This document shows, in pieces, positions 1-20,502 of a stretch of 64,000 nucleotides of DNA. The notes below the pieces were generated by a model. The model was not told the DNA's origin. It ran no database searches and saw only the letters and a program-made list of their open reading frames with translations. Every line of letters begins with the position of its first letter. Position 1 is the stretch's first letter. This stretch comes from Scylla paramamosain (Eukaryota; Arthropoda; Malacostraca; Decapoda; Portunidae), in contig NC_087166.1 of the NCBI RefSeq assembly GCF_035594125.1, positions 18,291,266 through 18,355,265 of the forward strand, given 5' to 3'. The translations under genes were made by a program, and so were the position numbers.

Positions 1-1682
1 AAAAAAATAAATAAATAAAAAAAATCGGAAGATAGATAAGAGCTTACAAAAATTTTAGGAATACACAAATTCACAATCAACATATAACTAGTAGAACGTA
101 ACATCAAACTCAAACAAAGGGCGTATTGAAATTACAAAGTATCAATTACGGCTATAGCATTGATATTAATAGAATACTATTACAACAGACAACAACAGGA
201 CTCCCACTTGGCCTCTCCAACTCGGACTGCCGCTTCTTTTTCAATCCTCCTCCTACTCCTCCTTCCAGGCCCATCTCTGGCACTGCGCCAAGACCTGTAG
301 GTCTCCACAGTTCCACTGGTGTGCAAGTTTTTCTCCTGCAGGGCATCTTAGTCATCTTTGTTTTCCAGCAGCAACGGCTACTCCAACATCTCCTGTAACT
401 CTGGCTCCACCGTCTTCTCTGTTTTCTGAGTCTCTCGTCCCAGCAACTGCTTCCATGTGAAAGAAAAACATCTCTCATCATCCCCGATACGTTATCGCTT
501 CGAGGAAGCCGACATACATCAACACATGCTACACATCTCGGGCCCAACACCTGACAATCGATCAACAGCGTATCGGCCAACAGCATCCCCCCAGCAATAT
601 TGAGGGTGCTTCCCAAGCAGCAAGAAATACACTAGCACATACAGCCTCACTCGGCGCTGCCTCTCGACTCTGCGCCATAACGCTCACGTCAAATACATCA
701 TAAACTTCCCCCGGAAGGAGGAATCGGGCGAGTAACATCGCAAATCACCCCTATCCTGAGAAGAAACAACACTGGAGATAACACAACTGAGAAAAGCCCC
801 AGATGAGAGGTCATCAGGCTTGCCAACCTGACCCGTACGGTTACACCAAACAAACGTGGTCACACAAAACCAAGCTAAACGCTCCTGAGTCAACCTGATT
901 CCAAAATGGCCAAGCACCAGGCATGCTACGTGCTTTCCAGCTCCCGAGTCTCCTTAATTGCGGATGGCAACATCAGAATAGAGTTCCAAACCTCTGTCTT
1001 CCTCTCTCCGCTGGTTATTCACAAAAGTGTTATCTCAACACACACTGCCCGACCCTCTGCTTTCTTGCCATCCATTCTTGCCTTGGCAAGTAGTGGGACA
1101 ACACACACATGAGGGGCAGAAACCCTGCTTAACTACACTGACAACTGTTGCAGCAGCTGCCAGCAGGGGTGGCTCACCACGTGAGCAAATACCCACCGTG
1201 TCTGTCCCGGCAAGGTGAGTAGCCTGCTCCCTGCCCTTCCGGTACACTCAGCAGTGGAGAAAATCTCCATCCTCCCTAACAGAGTCAAGAGTCTCCCCGC
1301 CCTCGGTAGCGACCCCCTGACACACCACACACAACTGACTGGGGTGTGGACTGAGTACCGACGCCCACAGCCTCAACACCAGGCGACAACTCAACCTAAG
1401 TGCCTACCTCCGAGAGGCTCCACACGGTGAGACAAAGCCATCAAATACACAACCCAAACTCATCACTCCAGCCTCACCCTTGGCAACACTCTCACCAAAG
1501 TCAGGTAATTTTTGTGAGTGAGGCTTTTCGCTTTTGCAGTCACCCCCAGCACACTGACTCAAAGACAAGTCTAACTCTAGTTCAACTCAAAACCCTGACC
1601 AGCAACAGGAGAGGCATCTGGGCACTCTACCCCCACTGCAGTCTTGGTACTAAAACTGCGCTCCTTTTGTGGTGGCCCTGCC
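1..1682. other. Unassigned flank, no gene recognised
   Basis: I recognise no conserved domain here. The longest frame (152-616, - strand) is arginine/cysteine-rich and matches no family I know. Because protease and gag remains of an LTR element follow on the - strand at 1683-3240, this stretch could be its decayed downstream part, but no integrase or reverse-transcriptase motif is readable. Confidence 0.3.
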
Positions 1683-2277
1683 TTATAGCAGTCGACGCCC
1701 TGGAGTCACGGATCCAGCGGGCACCAGACACTGGGGAGCTCGTCTCTCCTTAGGGGGAGTAACAACATGAACAACTGAGTTAGCACTCCCAGCAATCTCC
1801 ACATCCGGATCGGTGTCCATAGACGGGAGCTGCACCCAAACTCTTGTACCTGCCAGGTCATTCCTTAGAGAGAAAGTCATCCCCGACACTGGCAGATCCT
1901 CAGTTAGTGCCACCCGCGCCTCCTCGGTCTCTAGGTGGCATGACAGCTTAATCTCCACCGTAGAGAAGTTCTCTGCGGCACTAATTTCCCGTCACCACAC
2001 AGGCTGACTGGAGACAACTCACCTTCCAGTCACATTCCTGCACAGCCACTGCTGTGCGGCGGGCTCTCAAAATTGTAACGAGATACATAACCACATCAAT
2101 CTCAACAATGCCTGACACAAATAAGGGCGGCATCAGTCCAAAATAAGACTTCACAGGGGACAGTGAGATAACAACAGATAAAGGGGCGGCCAAGTCGGCG
2201 TTTCCTTCCTCGTGACCAAATATAGTCTGGATCTCATCACTCTCCTGGTCCCAACGCTGGAACACAAGCAAGGCCAC
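1683..2277 (-). pseudogene. LTR-retrotransposon protease-region remnant
   Basis: Two broken frames (1981-2277 and 1683-1958) read on the - strand. The second contains LPVSGMTFSLRNDLAG, which resembles the LPV-G-x-LLGNDLAG signature just after the aspartic protease in Ty3/gypsy elements with SCAN-like Gag; a better copy lies at 60541-60605 on the + strand. No intact D-S/T-G-A motif was found. It lies downstream of the gag remnant at 2530-3240, the expected gag-then-protease order. A dead fragment; family assignment is inference. Confidence 0.5.
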
Positions 2278-2529
2278 CGGCTTCTGGGGCGTCTTTGAAG
2301 CTGTGACAGTTATTAATATGGAATAATTAAATTAGAAGTGTCCTGTACTTTTATAATAATATGTGGGCTGTACACCATACCTGGGAGTGTTGTGTTGTAT
2401 GCTCCCAGACTGTCTCTATTGCAGGCTGGGTGGAGACTTATTACCTACAGGGCTAACTCTCCCTGACTTGTTATTGTAGCCTCTATTACAACATGGACTC
2501 CAAGACAGATTGGGCGCCGGCCGCGCCAC

Positions 2530-3240
2530 CAGACACATCACCAGCCCCACCAAATGTACCACCAATCCACCATTCCGTCGTGCGCCAACACGTGGTCATC
2601 TGCCCACGTAGTTGCCTCCTTCAAGGTTTTAGACCTTTTCTTGCGAAGCAGTGGTACTAATTCTTTCTCGGCCACATTAAAAAATGGGTCCATTACCATG
2701 AGTTCTTTAAACTCACGGCCTGCTCGCTAGAAATCACTTTTCAAATGTCTCCTCAAGATAGTGAGCACACTTAAGGTAAAAGTCACTAAGCCTCTTCTTT
2801 CCTCCACGGAACTGCAGCCTGTACGCCTCCGGCAGCAGCTCATAAGGTCTTAGGATATCTGCCTTAAACTACTTATAATCTTTCAAGTCCTCATCTCACA
2901 TCTTGTCATAAACTTCCAAGGCTTTGCCTTTCAACATATTGGCAATAAGGCCAACCCATCTCTCCTAAGACCAATCAAATTCTGAGGCTTCCTTCTCAAA
3001 TCACCTAAGCCACTGTGTCACTTTCTTTTCATGAAACTCAGGAATCAACTTCAAACTTATCACCATCTGGCTTTCACTGTATTCTTCTTATATCTTCCTC
3101 TCCTCAAGCTTTGAGGTGAATTCACTTCTATTCGAGTCTTCTCCAACTAAAATATCCTTTTATTTATTTTATTTTATTTTTTCAGATTCCTCCCTCTCAT
3201 ACACCTTCGCCTCCTTCTCAGCCTCAAGACTATATAAGTA
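2530..3240 (-). pseudogene. Ty3/gypsy Gag remnant
   Basis: The - strand encodes a decayed SCAN-like Gag core. Readable pieces are LIANMLKGKALEVYDKM, then PYELLPEAYRLQFRGGKKR, then a run with VLAHDGMVD, matching the usual order G-K-A, L-P-E-A-Y-R-x-x-F-R and a closing A-D-x-x-x-x-A-H-x helix. At least three in-frame stops and a frameshift interrupt it. The upstream part (3050-3240) is rich in Glu and Lys codons like the coiled-coil Gag N-terminus at 44035-44498, suggesting the same family. Confidence 0.6.
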
Positions 3241-3746
3241 GGTTGGGACGTACGGCCAGTAATGATTCACTTATCCTCTTAAGACAACTGACCCAGCAAA
3301 CTTTTATCCAACCTTAGTTTGCTTTAAATATTATAGCGCATCTCAGTACGTCTCCTCCTTCCAATTGCTGAATAGTGACTGCATGAGAAGGCATTCCAAG
3401 GACTTTCCTCTGCTGCTATTAAGGGATGGGGTAAAAAGGAAAAAAGAGGGAGTGCGATTCACACACATACAGACACGCGACAACATCCGCTTCCCGCACG
3501 CTCTTTACCTGAATGAAACATTTTTACTTTCAAAAACTCTACCGACTAAACAAAGGGGGCTAAGTAAGTACCGACTTTTTCTTTGTCAAGGGCAACTCTT
3601 CTGCTGTAAACTACATGAGATTCAAACTGACTGAAGAATGGGAAATAAAGTAAATTAAATGTAGAAGGAGATTCTCTGGGCCCGGAAATGCTTATGGAAA
3701 GTTAATGGCAGCGAGCAGCCACTCTTAATCATGCTTCTGGCGTTTG

Positions 3747-3833
<87 letters not shown>

Positions 3834-3850
3834 ATTTACTAACATTCTTT
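3222..3850 (-). repeat. LTR-like repeat, partial copy (family R1)
   Basis: This stretch shares ordered blocks with 11154-12435, 18430-19776 and 44558-45820: the 'acggccagta...actca/cttatcc...ttaa...aactgaccc' block, the 'tcaagggcaactcttctgct' block and then a (CT)n tract. The outer half of the LTR is missing, so the repeat runs directly into the gag remnant at 3240. Confidence 0.55.
3749..3830. repeat. (TC)n microsatellite
   Basis: About 41 uninterrupted TC units, in the same relative place as the (CT)n blocks of the R1 LTR copies at 19626 and 45769. Confidence 0.95.
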
Positions 3851-3903
3851 CTCGTTCGTTCTTCATTTGTCACTTTATCTTACTATACATTATAGTACTC
3901 GTA

Positions 3904-4181
<278 letters not shown>

Positions 4182-4198
4182 TAGGCACTTGCCAAAAC

Positions 4199-5556
4199 GA
4201 TAATTACACCCAGTGAGGTCTAAGGCACTGGAATAAGGAGGCACTGTGAATAAGGTGATGTGAACTTATCATTAAGCCCAGGTGTGACCTCACTGAACGT
4301 TTCTCTTTGTGTCTCACAAAACAAGGGAGCAGTGACAGCCTGCCCTCTAAAGACAACCCTCTTCCTTCATACAAAACTACAAACACCTAATTACACACAC
4401 ACACACACACACACACACTTTACCCAAATTCAAAATTATCATGACACCAGCCTCACAATCTGTTCGGTGAGGGACCACAAATATTCCTTGGTCGGACTGC
4501 TCTTCTGGTATCGACCCTAATTATCTTGACACCCCCCGCCCTCAATTTTTTCTTCATTAACTTCTGCAATATTCGCGGTCTTAGATCTAATTTTCAACTT
4601 CAAGAACACCACCTCTCCTCTACTAAACCTCATTTTTTTTTCTCTCAGTGAAAAACACAGGCAACTGACATTAGCCCATTTTCTGTTTCATACTATTTTC
4701 TCTATCCTGATTTTTAATCAAAAGCTGGATGTTGCATTTATGTGCACAACAAGTTAACCTGCTCTCGTGCACATGTTCTGGAATCTCCCGAGTTTTCCAC
4801 TATCTGGCTACGACTACAGAGTCACTTATACTAAATTTTCATGTGCTGCTTACCTTTCTCCTAATTCCTCTGACCTTAAGAAATTCATAGTGGAACACAT
4901 TCTGACGCTCTTCCCTTTTGCGGAGATCTCCATTCTCGGAGAATTCTGTGTTCACCACTGGCTTTGGCTTTCCCTTTCACCGACCATCCTGATGAAATAG
5001 CCTTCAACTTTGCTATTCTCCATGACCTAGGGCAATTAGTGCAATACCCTACTCATATTCCTAACCGTCTTGGAGATACACTTAACATTCTTGACCTTTT
5101 CTAACCTTTAGTCTTTCTGCTGATGCTGTTACCTTCTCTTCTCCGTTGGGTTCCGCCAATCACAATACCATGTCTCTATCTTTTCCTATCGCTCCAAACT
5201 CTCCTCAGGATCCCCCTCATTGCAGGTGCCTCTGGTGTGTTGCCTATGCTCGTTGGGAGGACCTGAGGAGGTATTTTGCTGATATTTCTTGGAATGACTA
5301 TTGTTTCCTTGTCAGAGACCCGTGTTTGTGTGCCGAGCGCATGAACAGAGGTGATAATGTCTGGCATGGAGGCGTACATTCCTCATTCTTTTCCTATACC
5401 TAAACCTTCCAAACATTTGTTTAACACAGCCTGTTCTCGTGTTATACATGATAGGGAGGTGGCCCACATAAGGTACTTGAGCCTTCCATCACTAAAATAT
5501 CATGCACTTTATATTTCTGCCAGGAACCAAGCCAAGTCTGTTCTCCAGCTAGCCAA
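4199..5556 (+). mobile_element. LINE copy A, 5' part: 5' UTR, leader, endonuclease
   Basis: This is the 5' half of a near full-length Jockey/CR1-like non-LTR retrotransposon. The 5' UTR (4199-4440) matches the inverse of 26640-26990 and 51745-51850 and includes an (AC)n tract at 4393-4418. A short leader follows near 4440, then an APE-type endonuclease region in broken frames: the FFFINFCNI-GLRSNF start near 4545, the [11 protein letters not shown] block (4905-4940) and the SDHN-equivalent block near 5150. Several frameshifts make it non-functional. It stops abruptly at 5556, where a piggyBac-like element interrupts it, and resumes at 6999. Confidence 0.8.
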
Positions 5557-5574
5557 TGTTCCCATTTGGGAACA
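5557..5574. repeat. 18-nt near-palindrome, copy 1 of 3
   Basis: TGTTCCCATTTGGGAACA is self-complementary except for the central two bases. It overlaps the left terminal repeat of the piggyBac-like element. Other copies are at 5899-5916 (centre AA) and 6850-6867. Confidence 0.85.
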
Positions 5575-5898
5575 CATATTAATATGCTATTATTATCAAT
5601 GAAACATGCTTGTAGGGGGAGATCGTTCTTCCTCATGTTTGAACAGGATCATTTTGCACCAGTCATCGTGCGTAAACATGTCAGGCTGCCGCCTTCTGTG
5701 CTCAGTGGGAAGTTGAACTTCACTGAATTCACACCTCCCTCGGAGCTCTGTAAAACTTGTTGATATCGGTAAGTAATACTGAGTGCAGTTTACTGATGTA
5801 CATACAGAATTACTGATGAATATGCTATCTATTCATGAATATGCCCAAAAATATTTTATTTGTTTTTTAAAGTTAGAATATTACTGACTGAAACTAAT

Positions 5899-5916
5899 TG
5901 TTCCCAAATGGGAACA
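5899..5916. repeat. 18-nt near-palindrome, copy 2 of 3
   Basis: TGTTCCCAAATGGGAACA, the exact reverse complement of copies 1 and 3, inside the piggyBac-like element upstream of its reading frame. Confidence 0.85.
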
Positions 5917-6126
5917 ATGGCCAGATTTGGAGACACAGTCGTAGGGTTGTATACTCATAATCATCTAGAAAAACATGAAGCATTACTTTTGTACTGAGTA
6001 TTTCAGCTAACCTATTTTCTTCTGTTATACATTTTGTAAACAATAATTATATATTATATTCTGTGTGTGCATATTTTTTGTATTATTACAGATGTATGTT
6101 TTCATTCAGTTTTTTCATTTTTACAG

Positions 6127-6630
6127 ATGTCAAAGTTGCTCAGTCTCGCTGAGGCAGTGGCCTTAGTTTTAGAAGAGGATGGAGAGGAGATCAATATTCT
6201 TCCACCAGAAGAAGACCAGGCTCTTACTGATGAGGAGAATATTGATGATAACCTCCTTGAAGATTGCTCTGAAGGCCAAGATGCTGAGCAAATTCTCCCT
6301 CGTGATGTTTGTGGCAGGGTAGAAGTTGCTGATAAGCTTGATACAGATGAAAGACCAACTGTATCACAAGGAAATGACACAGGCAGTGATCAACTAGAAT
6401 TTACACGCAGCGTTGTAAGGTTCTTATTCTCTGAAGCACCTGCACGGAATCCTTCACTTGCAGGGCCAAGTGGTCACCATGTCCATATGAAAATGCAGAT
6501 GGAACATGTGTCTGTCTCAAGCACAAAACAGGGAAGATGCCGGTACTGTAAGAAAAATACTAGGATGATGTGCTCAGGTTGTAATGTGCTCCTTCATACA
6601 GGATGCCTAAAAATGTATCATGAAGCATAG
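6127..6630 (+). pseudogene. piggyBac transposase remnant, N- and C-termini only
   Basis: The frame begins at an ATG right after a consensus splice acceptor (tttttcatttttacag, ending at 6126); a possible donor, gtaagtaat, lies near 5770. The N-terminus has the acidic piggyBac block LPPEEDQALTDEENIDDN (about residues 25-43 from this ATG). The C-terminus has the cysteine-rich zinc-binding domain, CRYCKK...CSGCNVLLHTGC. The roughly 350-residue DDE (DDD) catalytic domain normally between them is absent, and the two ends are joined in one open frame of about 168 residues. It therefore cannot transpose itself but could bind DNA or ends. Start and intron are inferred. Confidence 0.75.
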
Positions 6631-6849
6631 GTGTTTCATCTGAGTAGAAAGGTTAAAAAATTTTCAATATGCCGTTTTTCTTTCTGAAAACAAGGTCTTT
6701 ATAATTATTTTCTTTAATTGTGTTACAGCATTCAAAGAAATATAATTTATGTTATTTTGTATTTTTGCATTATAAAGGAACAATAAATGTTAAAAAAAAA
6801 ATCATTTGTCGTTCTCTATTTAATGGATGTTATCATGGGATCCTGCCAA

Positions 6850-6867
6850 TGTTCCCATTTGGGAACA
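6850..6867. repeat. 18-nt near-palindrome, copy 3 of 3
   Basis: Same sequence as copy 1, located about 130 bp inside the right end of the piggyBac-like element, downstream of the reading frame. Confidence 0.85.
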
Positions 6868-6998
6868 TGTCATATCTTGCAAATTAATTTATACTTCAAT
6901 AAGTTTAGGTCATATATGACTTCAAGAACATCCCAAACCATCAAATTGAAAAAGGCAAGATGCTCATTTAATGATTAATATGGTTGGCACCAAATGGG

Positions 6999-9463
<2,465 letters not shown>

Positions 9464-9495
9464 TTTTTTCATTACACATTTTTATGAATTTACAG

Positions 9496-9714
9496 ACTAA
9501 AGAAAAAAACTACAAGGTGATGAAGAATCTGTTATACCAGAGAAGTGTATTAAGTCATGTGTTTAGTGTTTCTTCCCATCGAAATCGAAACGTTTACGCT
9601 TCACACACCGATGCCATGACTGAAAGATTTACCATGACAACAAATCTCAATGCAGCACTGTCTCATCGACTCTTCTCCGATAAACTAAATAATCTCAAAG
9701 GAACAGCTCTTAGG
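9496..9714 (+). CDS. Ionotropic receptor gene, exon 1 of 4 seen
   Basis: The acceptor 'tttttatgaatttacag' ends at 9495 and the donor 'agg|gtaagc' begins at 9715. The exon is 219 nt, enters and leaves in phase 0 and encodes 73 residues ending [15 protein letters not shown]. In ionotropic receptors (IRs) and kainate-type iGluRs, an 'L-F-P-D-K-L-x-N-L-x-G' motif just before the first strand of the ligand-binding domain (LBD) is typical, so this exon is the link between the N-terminal region and the LBD. It splices in frame to the exon at 22251. Upstream exons were not found. The product would be a cell-surface chemosensory-type channel subunit; which IR subfamily is unknown. Confidence 0.72.
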
Positions 9715-9734
9715 GTAAGCTCTCATTTGTTTAT

Positions 9735-9736
9735 TG

Positions 9737-9821
<85 letters not shown>

Positions 9822-9841
9822 CATTATTATTATTATTATTA
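9735..9841. repeat. (ATT)n microsatellite
   Basis: About 35 ATT units with scattered single-base changes, just inside the intron after the 9496-9714 exon. Confidence 0.95.
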
Positions 9842-9898
9842 CGGTAAGGTAGGGAAAATCGGACGATCGTTATAACAGAACTGCAATAAAGCCCTTAA

Positions 9899-9990
9899 AT
9901 TTTAATAAATATTTAATCGGAATAGCGAACCAAAATTGGGAAGACGAACTTCACTGATATTTTAATAAATATTTAATCAGAATAACAAAC
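9899..9990. repeat. Diverged tandem duplication, period about 61 bp
   Basis: 'ttttaataaatatttaatc' followed by similar 'gaata-c-aac-aaaa' sequence occurs at about 9899 and again at about 9960. No gene between 9842 and 10170. Confidence 0.6.
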
Positions 9991-10166
9991 AAAAAACTCG
10001 TAAGACTAATCCAGCTGTGAGAGTCTGCTCACCTATCCGCCGCCTGTCCTTTGCTCTTTTTTTTTTTTTTTTTTCCTTTCCTCTCCCTTCTTTTGTCTTG
10101 TCTGAAACCTCCTTCCTTCTCACTTCTCTTTCCCCTTATCTGTCAGTAATAAGGGACTAGGAAGTG

Positions 10167-10578
<412 letters not shown>

Positions 10579-10582
<4 letters not shown>

Positions 10583-11030
10583 TGCTTCTCTTACGTGTAC
10601 AAGCTATGGCCCAGAGATACCGTAACTTTAGTGTAAATTTAAAGTTAACCTTCCTCTTTTTTTAAATTAGCTCCCCTCCTTCTTTTTTTTTTTTAAGAGT
10701 TGAGACTACAAAGGTGTGTAGAGGAAGAGGTGCTCTACCCTATTTGGTGCTTTGTTTTGATTCAGCTAACCAAATAAAGCCTCTAGATTTAATTATTTTT
10801 TTTTACATTAATGATTTACTGTGATAGACAGCAGCGTAGAGTGATGGGTGTGCCGGTGTAGCATCAAACAGGGGACCTTTTGCAAATCTGGGAACAGAAG
10901 GGATCTCCGCATACGTGGGATGTTGCTTCCAGAAGATATCGTACAGCATCACACCGGAACCCCGCCTTCCAACCTCTAGCCAAACCTGCTTTATGCTTTG
11001 TAACAGCCATTTAAGTGAATTATGCGAATA

Positions 11031-11035
<5 letters not shown>
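10579..11035. other. Intronic stretch, nothing recognised
   Basis: No open frame with a conserved domain and no clear element ends were seen. It contains T-rich tracts at 10656-10695. Confidence 0.4.

Positions 11036-11107
<72 letters not shown>
11036..11107. repeat. (TC)n microsatellite
   Basis: About 36 TC units immediately before an R1 LTR copy. Confidence 0.95.
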
Positions 11108-11110
<3 letters not shown>

Positions 11111-11153
11111 GGTTCTTTGTACTTCTCATTATTTCGCGTGTGTAACAATATAT

Positions 11154-12435
11154 TGTTACAACCACAAACCCCTATCCTTTCCACAACTCCCTCAACTCCC
11201 TCAACTCCCTATGCGACACGGCCGGTCGTAACGTCAGGTCAGACTAATGAGGTCGCAAGCCTGTTTTTACCCACTCACAGGCTAAGGAATATAATACAAC
11301 AACTACAAGTTCCAACAGCTGGGAAACAGTTGACCGTCATGCACAATAAACATTTGAACACATATAAGGTCAAAATATAATAACCCGGGGGAAAATCACC
11401 CTCATAACGGATCGCCCCAATTCCGGCGAGGTATTACAACATTCTCCCTGCACCGTAATACAGTATCCCCTCGCCCCTTAGAAGGAAGAGAGATAAATTA
11501 CTACCGAGCAACATAATGTCAAAAAGGGAGTTGAGGATGCCGCTCCCCCCCCCACCGGATCGCAGTAGTATTAAACATGACACAAATACAGAGGAGTGCC
11601 CACGCACGAACAGGAGAGCAATTCAACTCTCACTGTAACAGAGCTCGGCCCCCTCACACACACACACGCAGTCGAGGGAGTTACTTCCCTGAATATGGAA
11701 TGCGTTTATTATTAATTACATTCCCTGGCTGAGTACAATGGAAACTCCTTTACTAACCCATATAGGACGTGGGATACGGGCCAGTACTTACTCAATTATC
11801 CCATTAAAAATAACTGACCCCGTCTAACTGTAAAAATCCCCACAACCTCCTCCAAACCATGTGGTATGGCTTCGTTCGTATGAGTGGTAGCTGAACTGTA
11901 ATCTGCCCGTAGGAATGCCTCGCACATTGATCTCTCTCAGTGGTCACGAGTGCAATGACTCATGCAAAAAGGAAGAAGGGTAGGGAGGGTGCACCCCACC
12001 CAACCGCGCTCGCCTCGCCTCCCACTCATGGGCTTCTAACTGAGATATATAAAACGCTTTGTTTTCTGAAAATTCTAGTTATTAAACTATGGAACCAGGA
12101 TGAATTTTAATCACTTTATCTTCAAGAGCAACCCTTCTGCTCTTAACTACATGAGGCTTAACAGGAGGAACGAAAGGGAAAGTACTGAAATTAATTTGAG
12201 AAGGAGGTGGGGTCAAGAGTATAAAACTGTTACTATTACTGGAAGCGAGGCAAAGACTCATCGCACAGCGTGCACCTTCTACCTCCCTCTTGCCCACTGG
12301 CTCACTTACTTGTCTATCTTTTATCGTCACTTGGCGTCTCTTTCTCTTCCTTCATTTTTTTTTTTTTTCCCTGTCTCGTACTCTCACTTCTTTCATTAGT
12401 TCTTACTTCTCTTCGTTTTACATCGTCGCTCACAA
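11154..12435 (-). repeat. R1 LTR copy (solo LTR-like)
   Basis: Begins TGTTACAACCACAAA on the + strand and ends near 'cgtcgctcacaa'. It shares in order with 18430-19776 and 44558-45820: the 'ggtcgtaacgtcaggtcagactaatgaggtcg' type block (about 11223), the 'gtg.atacgggccagtacttactcaattatcc' type block (about 11770), 'ttctgaaaattctagttattaaacta' (about 12063) and 'caagagcaacccttctgct' (about 12122). No retroviral-type genes lie beside it, so it is read as a solo LTR. The - orientation follows from the copy at 44558, where a primer-binding site adjoins. Confidence 0.6.
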
Positions 12436-12445
12436 AAAATAAATA

Positions 12446-12598
<153 letters not shown>

Positions 12599-12659
12599 CT
12601 TGAAGGCATACAAGATTGAAGGCTATAGCACATTTTATTTATTTTCTTCTGTGTGGTTT

Positions 12660-12935
12660 CTATTTGCCGTAGTGTTCCTAGACATCCTCGTCACGGCAAG
12701 CAACACTGGCTTCAAGACAAGTCTACACCAATTTCACAAATAATAGACTCTGTCTACACAGAAACAGGGAATGCCCCAGGCGCTACACTTCACCATCAGC
12801 CCCTATGCCAGAAGAGCCCTCACGCATTGTTTCAGCTGGAAAGAAACACACCAAGAACTACAACGTGTAATACAAGTTCTCATCAACAATGGTTACGCAG
12901 ACCCGGATGTATCCCATATCATAGAGATGCACTGA
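12660..12935 (+). pseudogene. Penelope-like element fragment
   Basis: In the frame starting at 12795 the translation contains YARRALTHCFSWKETHQEL and then [13 protein letters not shown]. This resembles the segment after the RT domain of Penelope-like elements (x-R-A-x-x-H-C-S-S-W-x-x-x-H-x-E-L...L-x-x-N-G-Y/F), which links the RT and GIY-YIG endonuclease domains. Upstream frames are shifted. It is a short fragment held between two (TA)n arrays. Confidence 0.5.
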
Positions 12936-12939
12936 AAAA

Positions 12940-13156
<217 letters not shown>

Positions 13157-13289
13157 ATGAAATGATAAAACGAGTAAGAGCGAAAAAAAAGTCTCTTCAG
13201 GAATGTTAATTAGGTGTTGTGTAATCTGGAAGGTAAAAGAGGAAAAAAAAATAAAATAAAGAACAGGTGAGGGTTGTAGGGAAGATTTA

Positions 13290-13745
13290 GGAATAACAAG
13301 TCGCTAGATGTCATTCTCGTGTGTGGTGCATTCTTTATGAGACACCAAAACCGGTTTATATTTATTTCCGGTATTGAAAAGAAGATACAAAGGATATTCA
13401 AATTTAAGTTTGGTTTGACATATAAAGTTTTATATGAGCACAATGTCACAAACACTAAAATAAAGGGGATTTGATATAACGAGTGGTAAGCCGAGTATTG
13501 AAAAAACTGAGATAGACAAGGATAGCTTGTCTATCCTAAGTTTTAAATTGTAACTTAGCATAGTCATCTAAATTATACAGAGGAAGCAAAACTTTGTAAG
13601 ACATGCGTTTCTCTTTGACAGAGAAGACGAAATGAGCTGACTCATTGATACTAGAGTTAAAGGAAAATTTATAGATAATGCAATATCAGAAAGCAAAACA
13701 TCCCACGTATGAAGAGAGCCGTCCCTGACATTAAAAGACATTCAT
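13290..13745 (-). pseudogene. Ty3-type integrase C-terminal remnant
   Basis: On the - strand, HTWDVLLSDIALSINF is followed, after a one-base shift, by FNSSINESAHFVFSVKEKRM and then LYNLDDYAKLQFKT. This follows the integrase pattern W-x-x-x-L-x-x-x-x-x-x-x-N-S-x-x-N-x-S-x-x-F-x-x-F-G-x-x-x-R between the catalytic core and the GPY/F-like tail. Farther on, NTGNKYKPVLVSHKECTTHE resembles the chromatin-facing C-terminal strand region. Stops and frameshifts show it is dead. The catalytic core upstream was not recognised, and a (GA)n array interrupts at 13962. Confidence 0.5.
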
Positions 13746-13961
13746 TTTCTTTTGTTTTTTTTTAGATTTTTTTTCTTTTACCGAGGTCATTAGAGGTAAA
13801 GTGATACATGTCTAATGATGAAAGACTGACAAATGTTGAAAGTTACACACGATTTTGGCAGCTCAAATATGGCAAATAAGATAATTTGTTATATGAACAT
13901 CAAGGTCGTGTGCCGTTGAGGACGGAGTGTTATATCCATCAAATGAACTAGTATGACGTAA

Positions 13962-20500
<6,539 letters not shown>

Positions 20501-20502
20501 GA

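Larger units (their letters stand above)
5561..6998 (+). mobile_element. Non-autonomous piggyBac-like element
   Basis: A 1.44-kb insertion splits LINE copy A. The right end reads ...caaatggg followed by TTAA (6999-7002), the piggyBac target, and the LINE resumes exactly where other copies have 'cattaatagaaag'. The terminal inverted repeats are about 23-25 nt (5561-5583 and 6974-6998), starting CCCATTTGG and ending ATATTAAT in the inward direction. The left TTAA and about 15 bp of LINE are missing, so the left flank suffered a small deletion. The element carries one 5'-spliced reading frame and three copies of an 18-nt near-palindrome. Confidence 0.75.

Noticed and set aside
152..616. 154-residue - strand frame rich in Arg and Cys
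   Set aside because: No recognisable motif, no splice or promoter context; open by chance as far as can be seen.
5557..6867. The three 18-nt near-palindromes as a CRISPR array
   Set aside because: Spacing is 342 and 951 bp, the genome is eukaryotic, and the copies belong to a piggyBac-like element.
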